From positions 806,001-870,000 of the forward strand of contig NZ_AP029023.1 in NCBI RefSeq assembly GCF_037076555.1: 64,000 bases of DNA. The letters run 5' to 3'. The position numbers and the translations under genes are program-made. The DNA comes from Methylophilus sp. DW102. GTDB lineage: Bacteria; Pseudomonadota; Gammaproteobacteria; Burkholderiales; Methylophilaceae. The notes under the pieces were generated by a model. It searched no databases. It was not told where the DNA came from and saw nothing but the letters and a program-made list of their open reading frames with translations. Below are positions 38,378 to 46,634 of the stretch, one piece after another (the stretch's first letter is position 1; each line of letters starts with the position of its first letter).

Positions 38378-39010
38378 TTAGTTAAGTAGCCCATATTTAA
38401 TGGCATAGTATGTCAGGTCAGCATTTGATTTCATGGCCATTTTTTCCAGAATGCGACTGCGATAAGTGCTCACGGTCTTGATACTGATGAAGAGCTCCTC
38501 TGCAATGGCCGTTGGGGTCTGCCCCGCAGCCAGCTTGACGAATACTTGAAACTCGCGGTCGGACAGGGTTTCATGTAACTGCTTTTCCGAAGGATGACTC
38601 AGTTCATTGGTCATCAGCTCTGCCAGTTCGGCCGAAATATAGCGTTTGCCGCTGGCAATGGTACGGATGGCCTGAATGATTTCATCTGAATCCGCATTTT
38701 TCGACAAATAGCCCTTGCAGCCGTTACGCATCAGGTTCAATGCATACTGGTCTTCAGAATAGCCGCTCAGCACCAGCACCGGCAAGGTCGGGGCGACGTG
38801 CTTAAGCTCATGCAGCGTATCGACCCCATTTTTATCCGGCATGGATATATCCAGTACCATGGCATCAAACTCGTTTTTGCGTACCAGCTGGATGGCTTCT
38901 GAGCCTGAGCTTGCTTCTCCGGTGACCTGCAGGTCAGACTCAAGCTCAATCAGGTTACGTAAACCATCACGAACAATACTGTGATCATCTACCAAAAGAA
39001 TTCTTTTCAT
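38378..39010 (-). CDS. NarL/FixJ (UvrY-like) response regulator
   Basis: A 210-residue regulator: receiver domain with VDDHS, phospho-acceptor Asp in FDAMVLDISMPDKNGV, KGYLSKN, and a LuxR-type helix-turn-helix ETLSDREFQVFVKLAAGQTPTAIAEELFISIKTVSTYRSRI. It is likely partner of the HisKA_3 kinase encoded divergently at 40246-41676. It is transcribed after the YqjE-like gene (9 bases apart). Confidence 0.92.
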   Translation of the reverse strand: MKRILLVDDHSIVRDGLRNLIELESDLQVTGEASSGSEAIQLVRKNEFDAMVLDISMPDKNGVDTLHELKHVAPTLPVLVLSGYSEDQYALNLMRNGCKGYLSKNADSDEIIQAIRTIASGKRYISAELAELMTNELSHPSEKQLHETLSDREFQVFVKLAAGQTPTAIAEELFISIKTVSTYRSRILEKMAMKSNADLTYYAIKYGLLN

Positions 39011-39019
39011 GTGGTTCTC

Positions 39020-39523
39020 TTATTGTTTTGGGGTGTCAGAAGCCGGTTTTTCAGTATGAGCTGCTTCGCCACCCTCATCTTCAGGTGTTGCCGGTGGCGG
39101 TGGCGCAATCTCGTTGCGGAATACCTGCCAGTCATGACTGATCATTGACAGCGAATCTGCAAACAAGGGTTTTTTATACCACTGTGCACGCACTGCCAAA
39201 AACACAATCAGTCCGATGGCGGCAGGAACCAGCATCACCAGCCCCAGAATCAAGGTGCGATGTGGATTCTCCCACAAGATGGAAAACAGCCACATCAACC
39301 CGAGCAAGCCGGTAAAAATAAACATGCTGAAGACCACCAGCAGGCCGACAATGCTGGTAGCCATGCGTTGGGTTTCCTCCAGAAAATCCTGCTTCATGTG
39401 TTGCGCTCTGTCTTCGGTATAGTCAGCCACATGATGGCGCAAATTGATGAAATTATCCTTCAATGCCGAGACTTTACGGTCTAGAAACAGTACAGCCACA
39501 AATTTCAGGAGGTTTAACCACAT
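39020..39523 (-). CDS. YqjE-type (holin superfamily III) membrane protein
   Basis: A 167-residue inner-membrane protein with two adjacent transmembrane helices (IVGLLVVFSMFIFTGLLGLMWLF and LILGLVMLVPAAIGLIVFLAV) preceded by an amphipathic region and followed by a Pro/Glu-rich tail. This is the phage holin family/YqjE pattern that is nearly always beside DUF883 (YqjD) proteins, as here (12 bases). Linked to stress and stationary phase in enterobacteria; exact role unknown. Confidence 0.82.
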   Translation of the reverse strand: MWLNLLKFVAVLFLDRKVSALKDNFINLRHHVADYTEDRAQHMKQDFLEETQRMATSIVGLLVVFSMFIFTGLLGLMWLFSILWENPHRTLILGLVMLVPAAIGLIVFLAVRAQWYKKPLFADSLSMISHDWQVFRNEIAPPPPATPEDEGGEAAHTEKPASDTPKQ

Positions 39524-39535
39524 AGATTTCCTTAA

Positions 39536-39952
39536 TTATTCGCGACGCTTGGCGCCCAACAGGTATCCTATCAGCAAACCGACGCCAGCGGCTACCAGTA
39601 CCGTACCCAGTGGATGCTCTTGCACCGTGTCAGCGGTTTTGTCCTTGATGGTGTGATAGGTATCGCTGACTTCACGCTGTACCTGATCCTTCACACGGCC
39701 TGCTTTCGCTGACAGGTTAGAAGCCAATGCTGCTGCATTTTCTTCGCTGGTCAAACGGTCGATATTTGCTTTCAGGGTGTGAATCAAGGCCTTGGCCTTG
39801 TCTTGTGTCGTGTCAGCCGTGTCATTGACTGCGTCCAGCAAATCATTGGCGGTGGATTTGACTTGCGCTGCAATTTCTTCAATGGCTTGGTCAGATTTTT
39901 TAGCTAAATCATCCGTTGTATTTTCAACATGGTCTTTGGAAAAATTAAACAT
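39536..39952 (-). CDS. DUF883 (YqjD/ElaB) family protein
   Basis: A 138-residue protein made of a long amphipathic, Ala-rich helical part and a C-terminal tail anchor HPLGTVLVAAGVGLLIGYLLGAKRRE, which is diagnostic of the YqjD/ElaB family. These tail-anchored inner-membrane proteins associate with ribosomes in stationary phase in E. coli. AAGGAG lies 8 bases before the ATG. First gene of the leftward stress/regulator operon. Confidence 0.9.
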   Translation of the reverse strand: MFNFSKDHVENTTDDLAKKSDQAIEEIAAQVKSTANDLLDAVNDTADTTQDKAKALIHTLKANIDRLTSEENAAALASNLSAKAGRVKDQVQREVSDTYHTIKDKTADTVQEHPLGTVLVAAGVGLLIGYLLGAKRRE

Positions 39953-40245
39953 TTTGTAACTCCTTTAAAAAGTCATACAGCATGGTTGAAATCGATCTTG
40001 ATGTTATATGAGCATTAAGATGCGTTTTCAATATGGTGCCATCTTAACTGCCCGGCCTGCGAGAACCTATCGGCTCACTACCGATTACACGGTCAGAATT
40101 CTCTGACAATACTTATTTGGCTTGATCACGCATGTTTACATTGCCCATCCTCATCAAGCCCGTTATGATGATAATGTATTGTTCACAATGCACATTAAAA
40201 TACGCTGGATTGACCCTTCTTTCAATCTTTATCCTTGTAAACCGC
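39953..40245. other. Divergent promoter region of the DUF883 operon and the sensor kinase
   Basis: About 290 bases. A palindrome-like TTCTCTGACAA and a TTTTAAAG stretch are visible but no clear hexamer pair. Depending on which start codon the kinase uses (40132 or 40246), the gap may be shorter by 114 bases. Confidence 0.4.
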
Positions 40246-41676
40246 ATGCAAAAAATCAGAACCCAATTGATGGCCTTGCTGGACAGGCTGGAAGTCATCA
40301 GTGATACCTTTGGCGGTAATACGGTGGCTTTACTGACGGTGAGTTTATTGCTCGCTGCGGCCATGCTGGTGGTGAACGATCGCTTGATCGTCAATACGCG
40401 TGAAAAAACAGACCTGCTGACCAAACTGGACCAGCTCCTGATGGAGGAGTGGAAAACACAAGCCAGTCTTTCGGTGGCTGAAAGCGCGCAGCGCGGCTAC
40501 TTGCTCACCCGTTCTGAAAACTATTTCGCGCCTTATGACGAGGCGACGCAGGAGATCAGCGAACATCTGCAAAACATCAATACGCTGTTGAACCATACCA
40601 ATCTGGTCAAGCACATCACGATACAAAACATCATGAACCAGCTGGTCAACAGCATTGCCAAAAAGTCTGCCGAAATGAGTGTGACCATTGATTTTGCCAA
40701 GAAGCACCAGTTCGACAAGGCGTTGGCCGTGGTCAAGCTGGACTCTGGCATTAAAGAAAGTGCGAACGTGCAAATGCTCTCGCGCCAGTTTGAGAAGGAA
40801 ATCACCGATTACCGTCACGAACTGGCCGAGGCGAGAAATAATATGCGGCGCATGATGCGCTGGTTTGTCATGGCGTGCCCGTTGATCTTTGTGTCACTGG
40901 TGGTACTGGTGATTCGCCGTTTATTGCATGAGCTGGCAGAAAAAGCCAATCTGCACGAACGCTTGACGGATGAGAACGCCGAATACGAGCGCAATATCCA
41001 GACCCTAACCGTCAGCCTGCAACGCCAGGCCCTGCAGGCACAGACTAACATTGAACGTGAGCGCTACCAGCTCTCGCGCGAATTGCATGATGAGCTTGGC
41101 TCATTGTTGACAGCCATCAAAATGGATATTTCCTGGGCGATCAAATACTTAAAAGACAGCTCGCCGCAAATCACCGACAAGCTGAAAAAGACCAACCAAT
41201 ACCTGGACCGTAGTATCAACTTTAAACGTGAGATTGTGCAAAACCTGCACCCCTCCATGATCAAGAGTTTTGGTCTGATCGCCTCGTTGCAAAACCTGGT
41301 TGATGAGGCCGCTGCCCGTAACCATTGGCAAATGGATATCATCATGCCCGAGCAAGAGCTCATGATGAACGAGACCTTGAGTTTGATTATTTATCGCCTG
41401 GTGCAAGAGAGCCTGAACAACTGCAGCAAGTATGCACAGGCCAGTGGCGTTTCGGTGCATCTGATGCACGACGACCAGCATATCAAGCTTGAAATTGCCG
41501 ATAATGGTATCGGCTTTGACATGAATAGTCTGACCGGTAGTAACACCGGCATTAGCGGCATGCGCAACCGGGTGGAGTCTATTGGCGGCCATTATGAAGT
41601 CACCAGTACGCCTGGCCAGGGCACCAGTACGCGGGTGATGTTACCTTTCCTTGCTGCCGAACCGGCAAACAACTAA
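40246..41676 (+). CDS. CHASE3-type sensor histidine kinase (NarL class)
   Basis: A protein of 476 residues (514 if a start at 40132 is used). Membrane helix VALLTVSLLLAAAMLVVNDRL, a periplasmic CHASE3-like domain with ESAQRGYLLTRSENYFAPYDEA, a second helix (WFVMACPLIFVSLVVLVIRRLL), a coiled-coil, HisKA_3 with ERERYQLSRELHDELGSLLTAIK (His acceptor) and HATPase_c with IADNGIGFD and NTGISGMRNRVES. It is divergent from the operon that encodes a NarL regulator and a lone receiver, its likely partners. No ribosome binding site decides the start. Confidence 0.87.
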   Translation: MQKIRTQLMALLDRLEVISDTFGGNTVALLTVSLLLAAAMLVVNDRLIVNTREKTDLLTKLDQLLMEEWKTQASLSVAESAQRGYLLTRSENYFAPYDEATQEISEHLQNINTLLNHTNLVKHITIQNIMNQLVNSIAKKSAEMSVTIDFAKKHQFDKALAVVKLDSGIKESANVQMLSRQFEKEITDYRHELAEARNNMRRMMRWFVMACPLIFVSLVVLVIRRLLHELAEKANLHERLTDENAEYERNIQTLTVSLQRQALQAQTNIERERYQLSRELHDELGSLLTAIKMDISWAIKYLKDSSPQITDKLKKTNQYLDRSINFKREIVQNLHPSMIKSFGLIASLQNLVDEAAARNHWQMDIIMPEQELMMNETLSLIIYRLVQESLNNCSKYAQASGVSVHLMHDDQHIKLEIADNGIGFDMNSLTGSNTGISGMRNRVESIGGHYEVTSTPGQGTSTRVMLPFLAAEPANN

Positions 41677-41726
41677 GCCTCCTTATACAGCGTTTTGCAC
41701 GCTGTAGTCATATTCTGACAAGGGAT

Positions 41727-41745
41727 TCAGTCGGTGGACGACTGA
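41727..41745. repeat. Hairpin upstream of the EF-hand/BON gene
   Basis: TCAGTCG / CGACTGA arms around GTGGA, about 78 bases before the start codon. No T run; it could be an operator or leader structure. Confidence 0.45.
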
Positions 41746-41822
41746 CCCCTGCGCTCCCAGCCAGTAACATGGCTACACATCGCATCAACTACTTTGCGAT
41801 GTGCGTAAATAAGGAGACGCAA

Positions 41823-42338
41823 ATGTCAATGTCAAAATATAAACAAGCAATCATCTTTGGCAGCCTGTTGGCAACAACAATCACTGTGAATGCCTTTGCG
41901 TTCGATTTGGACGAAGTGCAAAACGGCGTACAGCCCTATCAGGAAGAGTTTAAGGCCTTGGACAAGAATGGCAACAGCACCTTGACCTGGGCAGAAATAC
42001 AGCAAGACAAAAACGTAAAGAAAAAAGATTTCAAAGCGTTTGACCACGACAATGATGGCACTTTGAGCTATGAAGAATTTGCAGAGCTTAAGACACAGAC
42101 CAGCCAGAAAGCCATTAAAGGCGCCATGTCTGACAGCTGGATCACCACCAAAGTCAAAGCCAAACTGCTCGAGGAAGAATCCTTGAAGTCACTCAAGATC
42201 AGCGTGGAAACTCATAAAGGCGAAGTATTGCTGAGTGGATTTGTGGGAGATGCCTCTCTCAAAGCCAAGGCTGAAGAATTGGTGACTGGTGTAGAGGGCG
42301 TTAAATCTGTGAAAAACGCTATTGTGGTGAAAGGTTAA
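41823..42338 (+). CDS. Secreted EF-hand and BON domain protein
   Basis: A 171-residue protein with a signal peptide (IIFGSLLATTITVNAFAF), two EF-hand calcium loops (LDKNGNSTLTWAE and FDHDNDGTLSYEE) and a C-terminal BON domain (WITTKVKAKLLEE ... GEVLLSGFVGDASLKAKAEEL). BON domains bind membranes, so this may be a calcium-responsive periplasmic protein similar to OsmY. AAGGAG 6 bases upstream decides the start over an in-frame ATG 18 codons earlier. It ends before a strong terminator. Confidence 0.87.
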   Translation: MSMSKYKQAIIFGSLLATTITVNAFAFDLDEVQNGVQPYQEEFKALDKNGNSTLTWAEIQQDKNVKKKDFKAFDHDNDGTLSYEEFAELKTQTSQKAIKGAMSDSWITTKVKAKLLEEESLKSLKISVETHKGEVLLSGFVGDASLKAKAEELVTGVEGVKSVKNAIVVKG

Positions 42339-42351
42339 CTCACACCCCCTC

Positions 42352-42394
42352 GCAAGCTACATATCCTCTCCCAATGATGTAGCTTGCTTTTTTT
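42352..42394 (+). terminator. Intrinsic terminator
   Basis: An 11-bp perfect stem GCAAGCTACAT / ATGTAGCTTGC followed by seven T, closing the EF-hand/BON gene. Confidence 0.92.
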
Positions 42395-42404
42395 GTTTGG
42401 CGGG

Positions 42405-42441
42405 TTGTCCTACAAGTAGTTGTTAGATTCATCCTCTTTGC
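42405..42441 (+). promoter_or_regulatory. Upstream motif shared with the glycine-zipper gene at 44136
   Basis: TGTCCTACAAGT followed after a spacer by GATTCATCCTCTT. A very similar string, TGTCGTACAAGT ... GATCCTCTT, lies at 44080-44108. The pair may be a common promoter or regulator site of the two stress-type genes. Confidence 0.4.
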
Positions 42442-42492
42442 AGCTTGGACAACTCGCCCTCTTAATCACGTGTACAAATGAAAGGAAACATC

Positions 42493-42900
42493 ATGAAAAT
42501 GAACCGTTATCTGACTATGAGTGCTTTAGTAACTTTAATGGGTCTTGCCAGCACCCATGCGCTGGCACAAGGCGAACCGATGTATAAATTTTTGCCTAGC
42601 GAAACGGTGGTCGACAATGTGAAAACCCTGTTGCAGAGCCATGGCGTAGATGCTTCAGCAATTGAAGTGAATTCTGACACCCATGGTGTGGTTCAACTGA
42701 GCGGTCAGGTTGCTTCCAAAGAGCAGGTTGAAACGGTGACTAATCTGGCCAAACAGGCTGAAGGCGTGTATGCCGTTCTGGGCGAGTTGCGCTATACCAC
42801 AGGTGAAGTGGTGCCAGCCCCTGCGCCCGCAGGCATGGATACAGTGATGGATACCCCACCTGCACCTGGCAGCGCTGTTGAGCAGATGGATGCCCAATGA
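42493..42900 (+). CDS. Secreted BON domain protein
   Basis: A 135-residue protein: signal peptide ending at THALAQGEP, one BON domain (ETVVDNVKTLLQSHGVDASAIEVNSDTHGVVQLSGQV... in parts), and a Pro-rich tail (PAPAPAGMDTVMDTPPAPG). BON proteins act in osmotic or envelope stress. The ATG after AAAGGAAA is taken; an ATG five codons earlier would put this ribosome binding site inside the gene. Single gene with its own shared-type promoter motif upstream. Confidence 0.87.
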   Translation: MKMNRYLTMSALVTLMGLASTHALAQGEPMYKFLPSETVVDNVKTLLQSHGVDASAIEVNSDTHGVVQLSGQVASKEQVETVTNLAKQAEGVYAVLGELRYTTGEVVPAPAPAGMDTVMDTPPAPGSAVEQMDAQ

Positions 42901-42948
42901 ACTGATGGACAAGGCCATGCGGTGGTATCAGAGATGTCCCGGCAGGAG

Positions 42949-43548
42949 TTATTGATGCTGGGGCATCACATGTCTACCGGATTCGTACTCGGCCTGGTTG
43001 GCTTGTCGGATGAACAGTAACTGATCGGTGGCAAAACCCAACTCTTTGGCTTTGGCCATCAAATGTTGTTTGATCGGGTAGGGGAGTTGTGGTGTGCGGG
43101 AGAGTATCCATAAGTAGTCTCTGCCACTGCTAACCAAGGCATAGTTGTAATAAGGCTTATCGATTTCGAGGATGGTGTAATCACCATAAAAAGGGCCGAA
43201 GAATGACACCTTGAGTTTGCCGGTACGGCTGCCGTCAGGATTGGCCGGATCGACAAATTTGGCCTTGCCGGTAGCGACACTCCAGTCGTTTTTCTGGGGA
43301 TCGAAGCCACGGTTCACTACCTTGAGCGTGCCATCCGCTTCGATGGTGTAATTGGCCGTGACTTGCTCCAAGCCTTTTTCAAATCGGTTGTCCAGTCTGG
43401 CAATTTCATACCAGGTTCCGGTGTATTGGTTAGGGTCAAAGCTGCGGACAATGGATTGCTCGGCCTGGCTGGGCATCGGCGCTGAGCAGCTGATGAGACA
43501 AGTTGACACGATGCAAATGCAAAAGAGGCTGAGACGGCTATTTAACAT
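42949..43548 (-). CDS. Bacterial lipocalin (Blc-like lipoprotein)
   Basis: A 199-residue lipoprotein: signal peptide with lipobox STCLISC, then the lipocalin signature NQYTGTWYEIARLDNRFEKGL, the middle YGDYTILEIDKPYYNYALVSS and the late YLWILSRTPQL. Blc-type lipocalins bind lipids and are induced by envelope stress. The start at MLNSRLSLF is used because it leads directly into the signal peptide; 21 more residues are open upstream. Convergent with the BON gene. Confidence 0.92.
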   Translation of the reverse strand: MLNSRLSLFCICIVSTCLISCSAPMPSQAEQSIVRSFDPNQYTGTWYEIARLDNRFEKGLEQVTANYTIEADGTLKVVNRGFDPQKNDWSVATGKAKFVDPANPDGSRTGKLKVSFFGPFYGDYTILEIDKPYYNYALVSSGRDYLWILSRTPQLPYPIKQHLMAKAKELGFATDQLLFIRQANQAEYESGRHVMPQHQ

Positions 43549-43625
43549 AACAATATAGTCAATAAACAATATATGGTTTTTCAAAGACCATTTAAAATAG
43601 CATAAATTCAAACAAGGGATACAAC

Positions 43626-44060
43626 ATGAAAAAATTGATTTGGGGTGTGTTGTTCATATGCGCAACACCAGTCATGGCAGATAATCTGGAAACAGGTCTT
43701 GGCGGCGGCCTGGGCGCTGCAGCCGGGACTGCAGTAGGTAGCGTGTTAGGCGGCTCTACCGGTGAGGTCATCGGTGGCGCTGTCGGCGGTGGTCTGGGAG
43801 GCGCGGCGACCACAGGCCGTGCGGGACGGACCGGTGCCATTTTGGGTGGGGCTGCGGGCGGTGCCACCGGGGCAATGGTTGGGCGTAAAGTGAGCGGTAC
43901 TACCACAGGCGCTGTGGTCGGCGCCGGTGTTGGCGGTGCAGGCGGTGCAGTGGTCGGTAAAGTGATAGACGAGCCGGATCCCTATGCAGGGCGTGGCTAT
44001 GGCAAACGACACAAAGGTCCGCGCCATCACCACAAGCACAGACACCATGATCACGATTAA
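43626..44060 (+). CDS. Glycine-zipper protein with His-rich tail
   Basis: A 144-residue protein with a signal peptide (WGVLFICATPVMADN), a long run of Gly/Ala repeats in GxxxG spacing (GGGLGAAAGTAVGSVLGG, GGAVGGGLGGAATTG, AVVGAGVGGAGGAVVG), and a tail rich in His and Lys (KRHKGPRHHHKHRHHDHD), which could bind metal. Glycine-zipper segments pack as membrane helices in outer-membrane lipoproteins of the Rcs/SlyB type. A similar protein without the His tail is encoded just downstream. Confidence 0.82.
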   Translation: MKKLIWGVLFICATPVMADNLETGLGGGLGAAAGTAVGSVLGGSTGEVIGGAVGGGLGGAATTGRAGRTGAILGGAAGGATGAMVGRKVSGTTTGAVVGAGVGGAGGAVVGKVIDEPDPYAGRGYGKRHKGPRHHHKHRHHDHD

Positions 44061-44135
44061 GACTGCTGATTAAGCGCGCGTGTCGTACAAGTGTCTATTT
44101 GATCCTCTTCCCTTTTTCATCGAATGGAGCATGAC

Positions 44136-44576
44136 ATGAAAACATGGATGATTGCTGTCAGTTTGCTGATTGCCAGCAACCCCAGTTGGGCGCAAAGCTG
44201 TAATAGCAAAAATGTCGGTGCCAGTGGCGTCGGTGGCTTGGCTGGTTCAGCCATTGGTGCCGTGATGCTGGGGCCCGCGGGTGAAGTGCTCGGGGGCGCC
44301 GTAGGTGGTGCCGTGGGGAGTGTGGTCGCCAATGGCGGCAAAGCACAGCCGGCGACGATGTTGGGGGGTGCCGTGGGCGGGGCCGGCGGTGCAATCCTGG
44401 GGCGTGGTTTGGGTGGTGGCAGGTTGCTCGCGGTGATTGGTGCCGGTTTAGGCAGTGCAGGCGGCGCTTGCGTGGCTCAGCAAAGTGGAGCCACAAAAAC
44501 ACATCACGTCTCACACACGAAAAAACAGACTGCCAATAACGCCACTGCCAAAGCACAAAAATTGCTCGGTAGTTAA
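44136..44576 (+). CDS. Glycine-zipper protein (second copy)
   Basis: A 146-residue secreted protein: signal peptide (MIAVSLLIASNPSWAQS), then Gly/Ala-rich zipper segments (GGLAGSAIGAVMLGP, GGAVGGAVGSVVANGG, GGAVGGAGGAILGRGLGG) and a short basic tail. It is a relative of the neighbouring gene with different tail. GGAGC 6 bases before the ATG supports this start; the in-frame ATG four codons earlier includes that site. Same promoter-like motif as the BON gene. Confidence 0.82.
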   Translation: MKTWMIAVSLLIASNPSWAQSCNSKNVGASGVGGLAGSAIGAVMLGPAGEVLGGAVGGAVGSVVANGGKAQPATMLGGAVGGAGGAILGRGLGGGRLLAVIGAGLGSAGGACVAQQSGATKTHHVSHTKKQTANNATAKAQKLLGS

Positions 44577-44672
44577 ATCCAGGCTTGGGGGCAGCTTGAG
44601 TTTCAAGTTGCCCGGCTTTCACACAACAGGATTTAAAATTGCCAGTTTGCTAATGCCAGTGCTTGCTGGCAG

Positions 44673-44990
44673 TTAATGCGCCGCCAGCTTGAGGCCGATA
44701 ATGCCGGCCATAATCATGCACAAGCTGAAGATGCGCAATGGAGATACCGGTTCATTAAATAGCCAGATGCCGCCGATCACAGTACCGACAGCCCCAATGC
44801 CAACCCAGACGGCATAAGCCGTGCCGACAGGCAGCTGCTTGACACAGACGCCCAAAAGCCAGACGCTGATGACCATGGTCACGATGGTCCAGAACGAGGG
44901 CCAAAACTTGGTGAATCCCTCGGTATACTTCAAACCGATAGCCCAGGCGGTCTCAAACAATCCCGCAATTATCAGCACTAACCAGATCAT
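44673..44990 (-). CDS. sugE: SMR family exporter (SugE/Gdx-type)
   Basis: A 105-residue small multidrug resistance protein with four transmembrane helices: [24 protein letters not shown] (the essential Glu in GLFE), [29 protein letters not shown] and a final helix ending GLKLAAH. The [11 protein letters not shown] and [12 protein letters not shown] patterns are of the SugE/Gdx branch, which exports guanidinium or quaternary ammonium compounds. AGGAC precedes the ATG. Only 20 bases separate it from the pseudouridine synthase gene, so no guanidine riboswitch fits between. Confidence 0.88.
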   Translation of the reverse strand: MIWLVLIIAGLFETAWAIGLKYTEGFTKFWPSFWTIVTMVISVWLLGVCVKQLPVGTAYAVWVGIGAVGTVIGGIWLFNEPVSPLRIFSLCMIMAGIIGLKLAAH

Positions 44991-45010
44991 GAAGGTCCTT
45001 TGTTGATCGT

Positions 45011-45727
45011 TCAGGATTGAACGGCAATTAAATCCTCGTCGGTGAGCCAGCGCCATTCCCCCACTGCCAGAGTCTCTGGTAGCGCAAGTTGACCAATTTT
45101 GATACGTTTCAAGGCTTCTACGCGGTTGCCGGTGGCGGCGATCATGCGCTTGACCTGATGGTATTTGCCTTCTGCCAGCGTGAGGTGTATCACGTTCTCT
45201 GTGATCTGTGTGGCGGCCAAGGCAGCAATCGTTTCGTCTTCATCAATCAGTTGCACGCCTGCCAACAGGTGCTGCATATCGGCAGTGCTCAAAGCGTGTT
45301 TGCAAGTCACCTCGTATACCTTGGGTACATGGTGTTTGGGTGAACTGACTTTGTGAATAAACTGGCCATCGTCTGACAGTAAAATCAGGCCGGTGGTATC
45401 TTCATCCAGCCGTCCGATACACTGTACTCCGCGCTCTACCAGCGGGCTGGGCAGCAATGTATAGATGGTCGGATGAAATTGGGTTTTATGCGTACATTCA
45501 TAATGCGCCGGTTTGTGCATCATCAGGTAACTATGCTCGCGGTATTGCCAGGGCTCACCTTCCACCGTGAAGTGCAGGCTGTTGTCGAGCGCAAACTTAG
45601 CGTCCGGGTCATCACAGGGTTCACCATTGACGGTCACTGCATCGTTAACAATTAAAATGCGGCACATTTTGCGTGTGCCAAAGCCCTGCCGGTGCAAGAT
45701 ACGTTCTAAATCAAGTGTTTTTGCCAT
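45011..45727 (-). CDS. RsuA/RluB-family 16S/23S rRNA pseudouridine synthase
   Basis: A 238-residue enzyme with an N-terminal S4 RNA-binding domain ([20 protein letters not shown]) and a catalytic domain with [17 protein letters not shown] (catalytic Asp) and [25 protein letters not shown]. This fits RsuA-type pseudouridine synthases; the target base cannot be told. The ATG lies 6 bases after a TATAAT box on the coding strand; longer readings run into the opposite TrmH gene and are rejected. Followed by sugE. Confidence 0.92.
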   Translation of the reverse strand: MAKTLDLERILHRQGFGTRKMCRILIVNDAVTVNGEPCDDPDAKFALDNSLHFTVEGEPWQYREHSYLMMHKPAHYECTHKTQFHPTIYTLLPSPLVERGVQCIGRLDEDTTGLILLSDDGQFIHKVSSPKHHVPKVYEVTCKHALSTADMQHLLAGVQLIDEDETIAALAATQITENVIHLTLAEGKYHQVKRMIAATGNRVEALKRIKIGQLALPETLAVGEWRWLTDEDLIAVQS

Positions 45728-45731
45728 GCAG

Positions 45732-45828
45732 GAATTATACGTGAATGGCGCGCAGCTTTGGGCTGGGCGCGTGTTTGTGGATGGATTCCAGGCAAAAATC
45801 AGCCAGCCGCGCAATTCACGTATAATTC
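45732..45828. promoter_or_regulatory. Inverted-repeat divergent promoter pair
   Basis: GAATTATACGTGAAT at 45732-45746 is repeated in exact inverted form at 45814-45828. Each arm carries TATAAT pointing outward and six bases from the start codon of its gene, so both transcripts would be leaderless or nearly so. No clear -35 boxes were found. Confidence 0.6.
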
Positions 45829-45832
45829 GGCC

Positions 45833-46627
45833 ATGGCTTTTAAACATATTACCTCCCGCGATAACCCTGTCTTCAAGCAATTGCGCAAGCTGGCCGACCA
45901 GTCGCGTGAGCGCAAAAAAGCGGCGTCTACCCTGTTGGAGGGCGTGCATTTAATTGAAGCCTACCATCAGGTCTATGGTGAACCCAGGCTGCTGATTATC
46001 CCTGAAGGGCATAGTAATGACGAGGCGACGGCCTTGATACAGCAGTTGACGGATGTGGATACCATGCTGCTGCCTACGTTGATGTTTGCCGAGTTGGCGC
46101 CAGTGGCATCCAGTAGTGGTGTGATGGCCTTGGTGGATATTCCAGCTGCGACGCTGCCCGCGCACTGTGATTTTGCACTGGTGATAGAAGATATCCAGGA
46201 TCCGGGTAATTTGGGCAGCATCTTGCGGACGGCCGCGGCCGCAGGCGTGCAGGCCGCCTATCTGACCAAAGGTTGTACCGATGCCTGGTCGCCCAAAGCG
46301 CTCAGAGGCGGGCAGGGGGCACAGTTTATTTTACCGCTGATGGAAAGCGTGGATGCGCTCGAGGTGATTGCGGGCTTTTCCGGCAAAACCCTTGCTTTGA
46401 CCATGCAGGGCGCCAGCTTGTATCAGCAAGCGCTGCAAGAGCCCGTCTTGTTTGTGGTGGGCAATGAAGGGGCTGGGATTTCTGCTGCGCTGCAAGCCGC
46501 TGTTGAGACCTGTGTCACCATTCCTATGGCACATCAGGGCGCACTGGCCCTGGAGTCTTTGAATGCGGCCGCAGCCACCGCGATTGCGTTATTTGAATGC
46601 CAGCGCCAACGCGGGCTGGGCACATAG
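45833..46627 (+). CDS. TrmH (SpoU) family RNA methyltransferase
   Basis: A 264-residue SAM-dependent RNA 2'-O-methyltransferase with the knotted SPOUT signatures IEDIQDPGNLGSILRTAAAAG, LFVVGNEGAGIS and IPMAHQGALALESLNAAAATAIALFE, after an N-terminal substrate-binding part (ITSRDNPVFKQLRKL). Target RNA not predictable; RlmB-like or TsnR-like. The ATG follows TATAAT by six bases with no ribosome binding site. Longer readings overlap the divergent gene and are rejected. Confidence 0.93.
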   Translation: MAFKHITSRDNPVFKQLRKLADQSRERKKAASTLLEGVHLIEAYHQVYGEPRLLIIPEGHSNDEATALIQQLTDVDTMLLPTLMFAELAPVASSSGVMALVDIPAATLPAHCDFALVIEDIQDPGNLGSILRTAAAAGVQAAYLTKGCTDAWSPKALRGGQGAQFILPLMESVDALEVIAGFSGKTLALTMQGASLYQQALQEPVLFVVGNEGAGISAALQAAVETCVTIPMAHQGALALESLNAAAATAIALFECQRQRGLGT

Positions 46628-46634
46628 CCGCAGA

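Noticed and set aside
44991..45010. Guanidine riboswitch before the SugE/Gdx-type exporter
   Set aside because: Only 20 bases separate it from the upstream gene, too short for a riboswitch.
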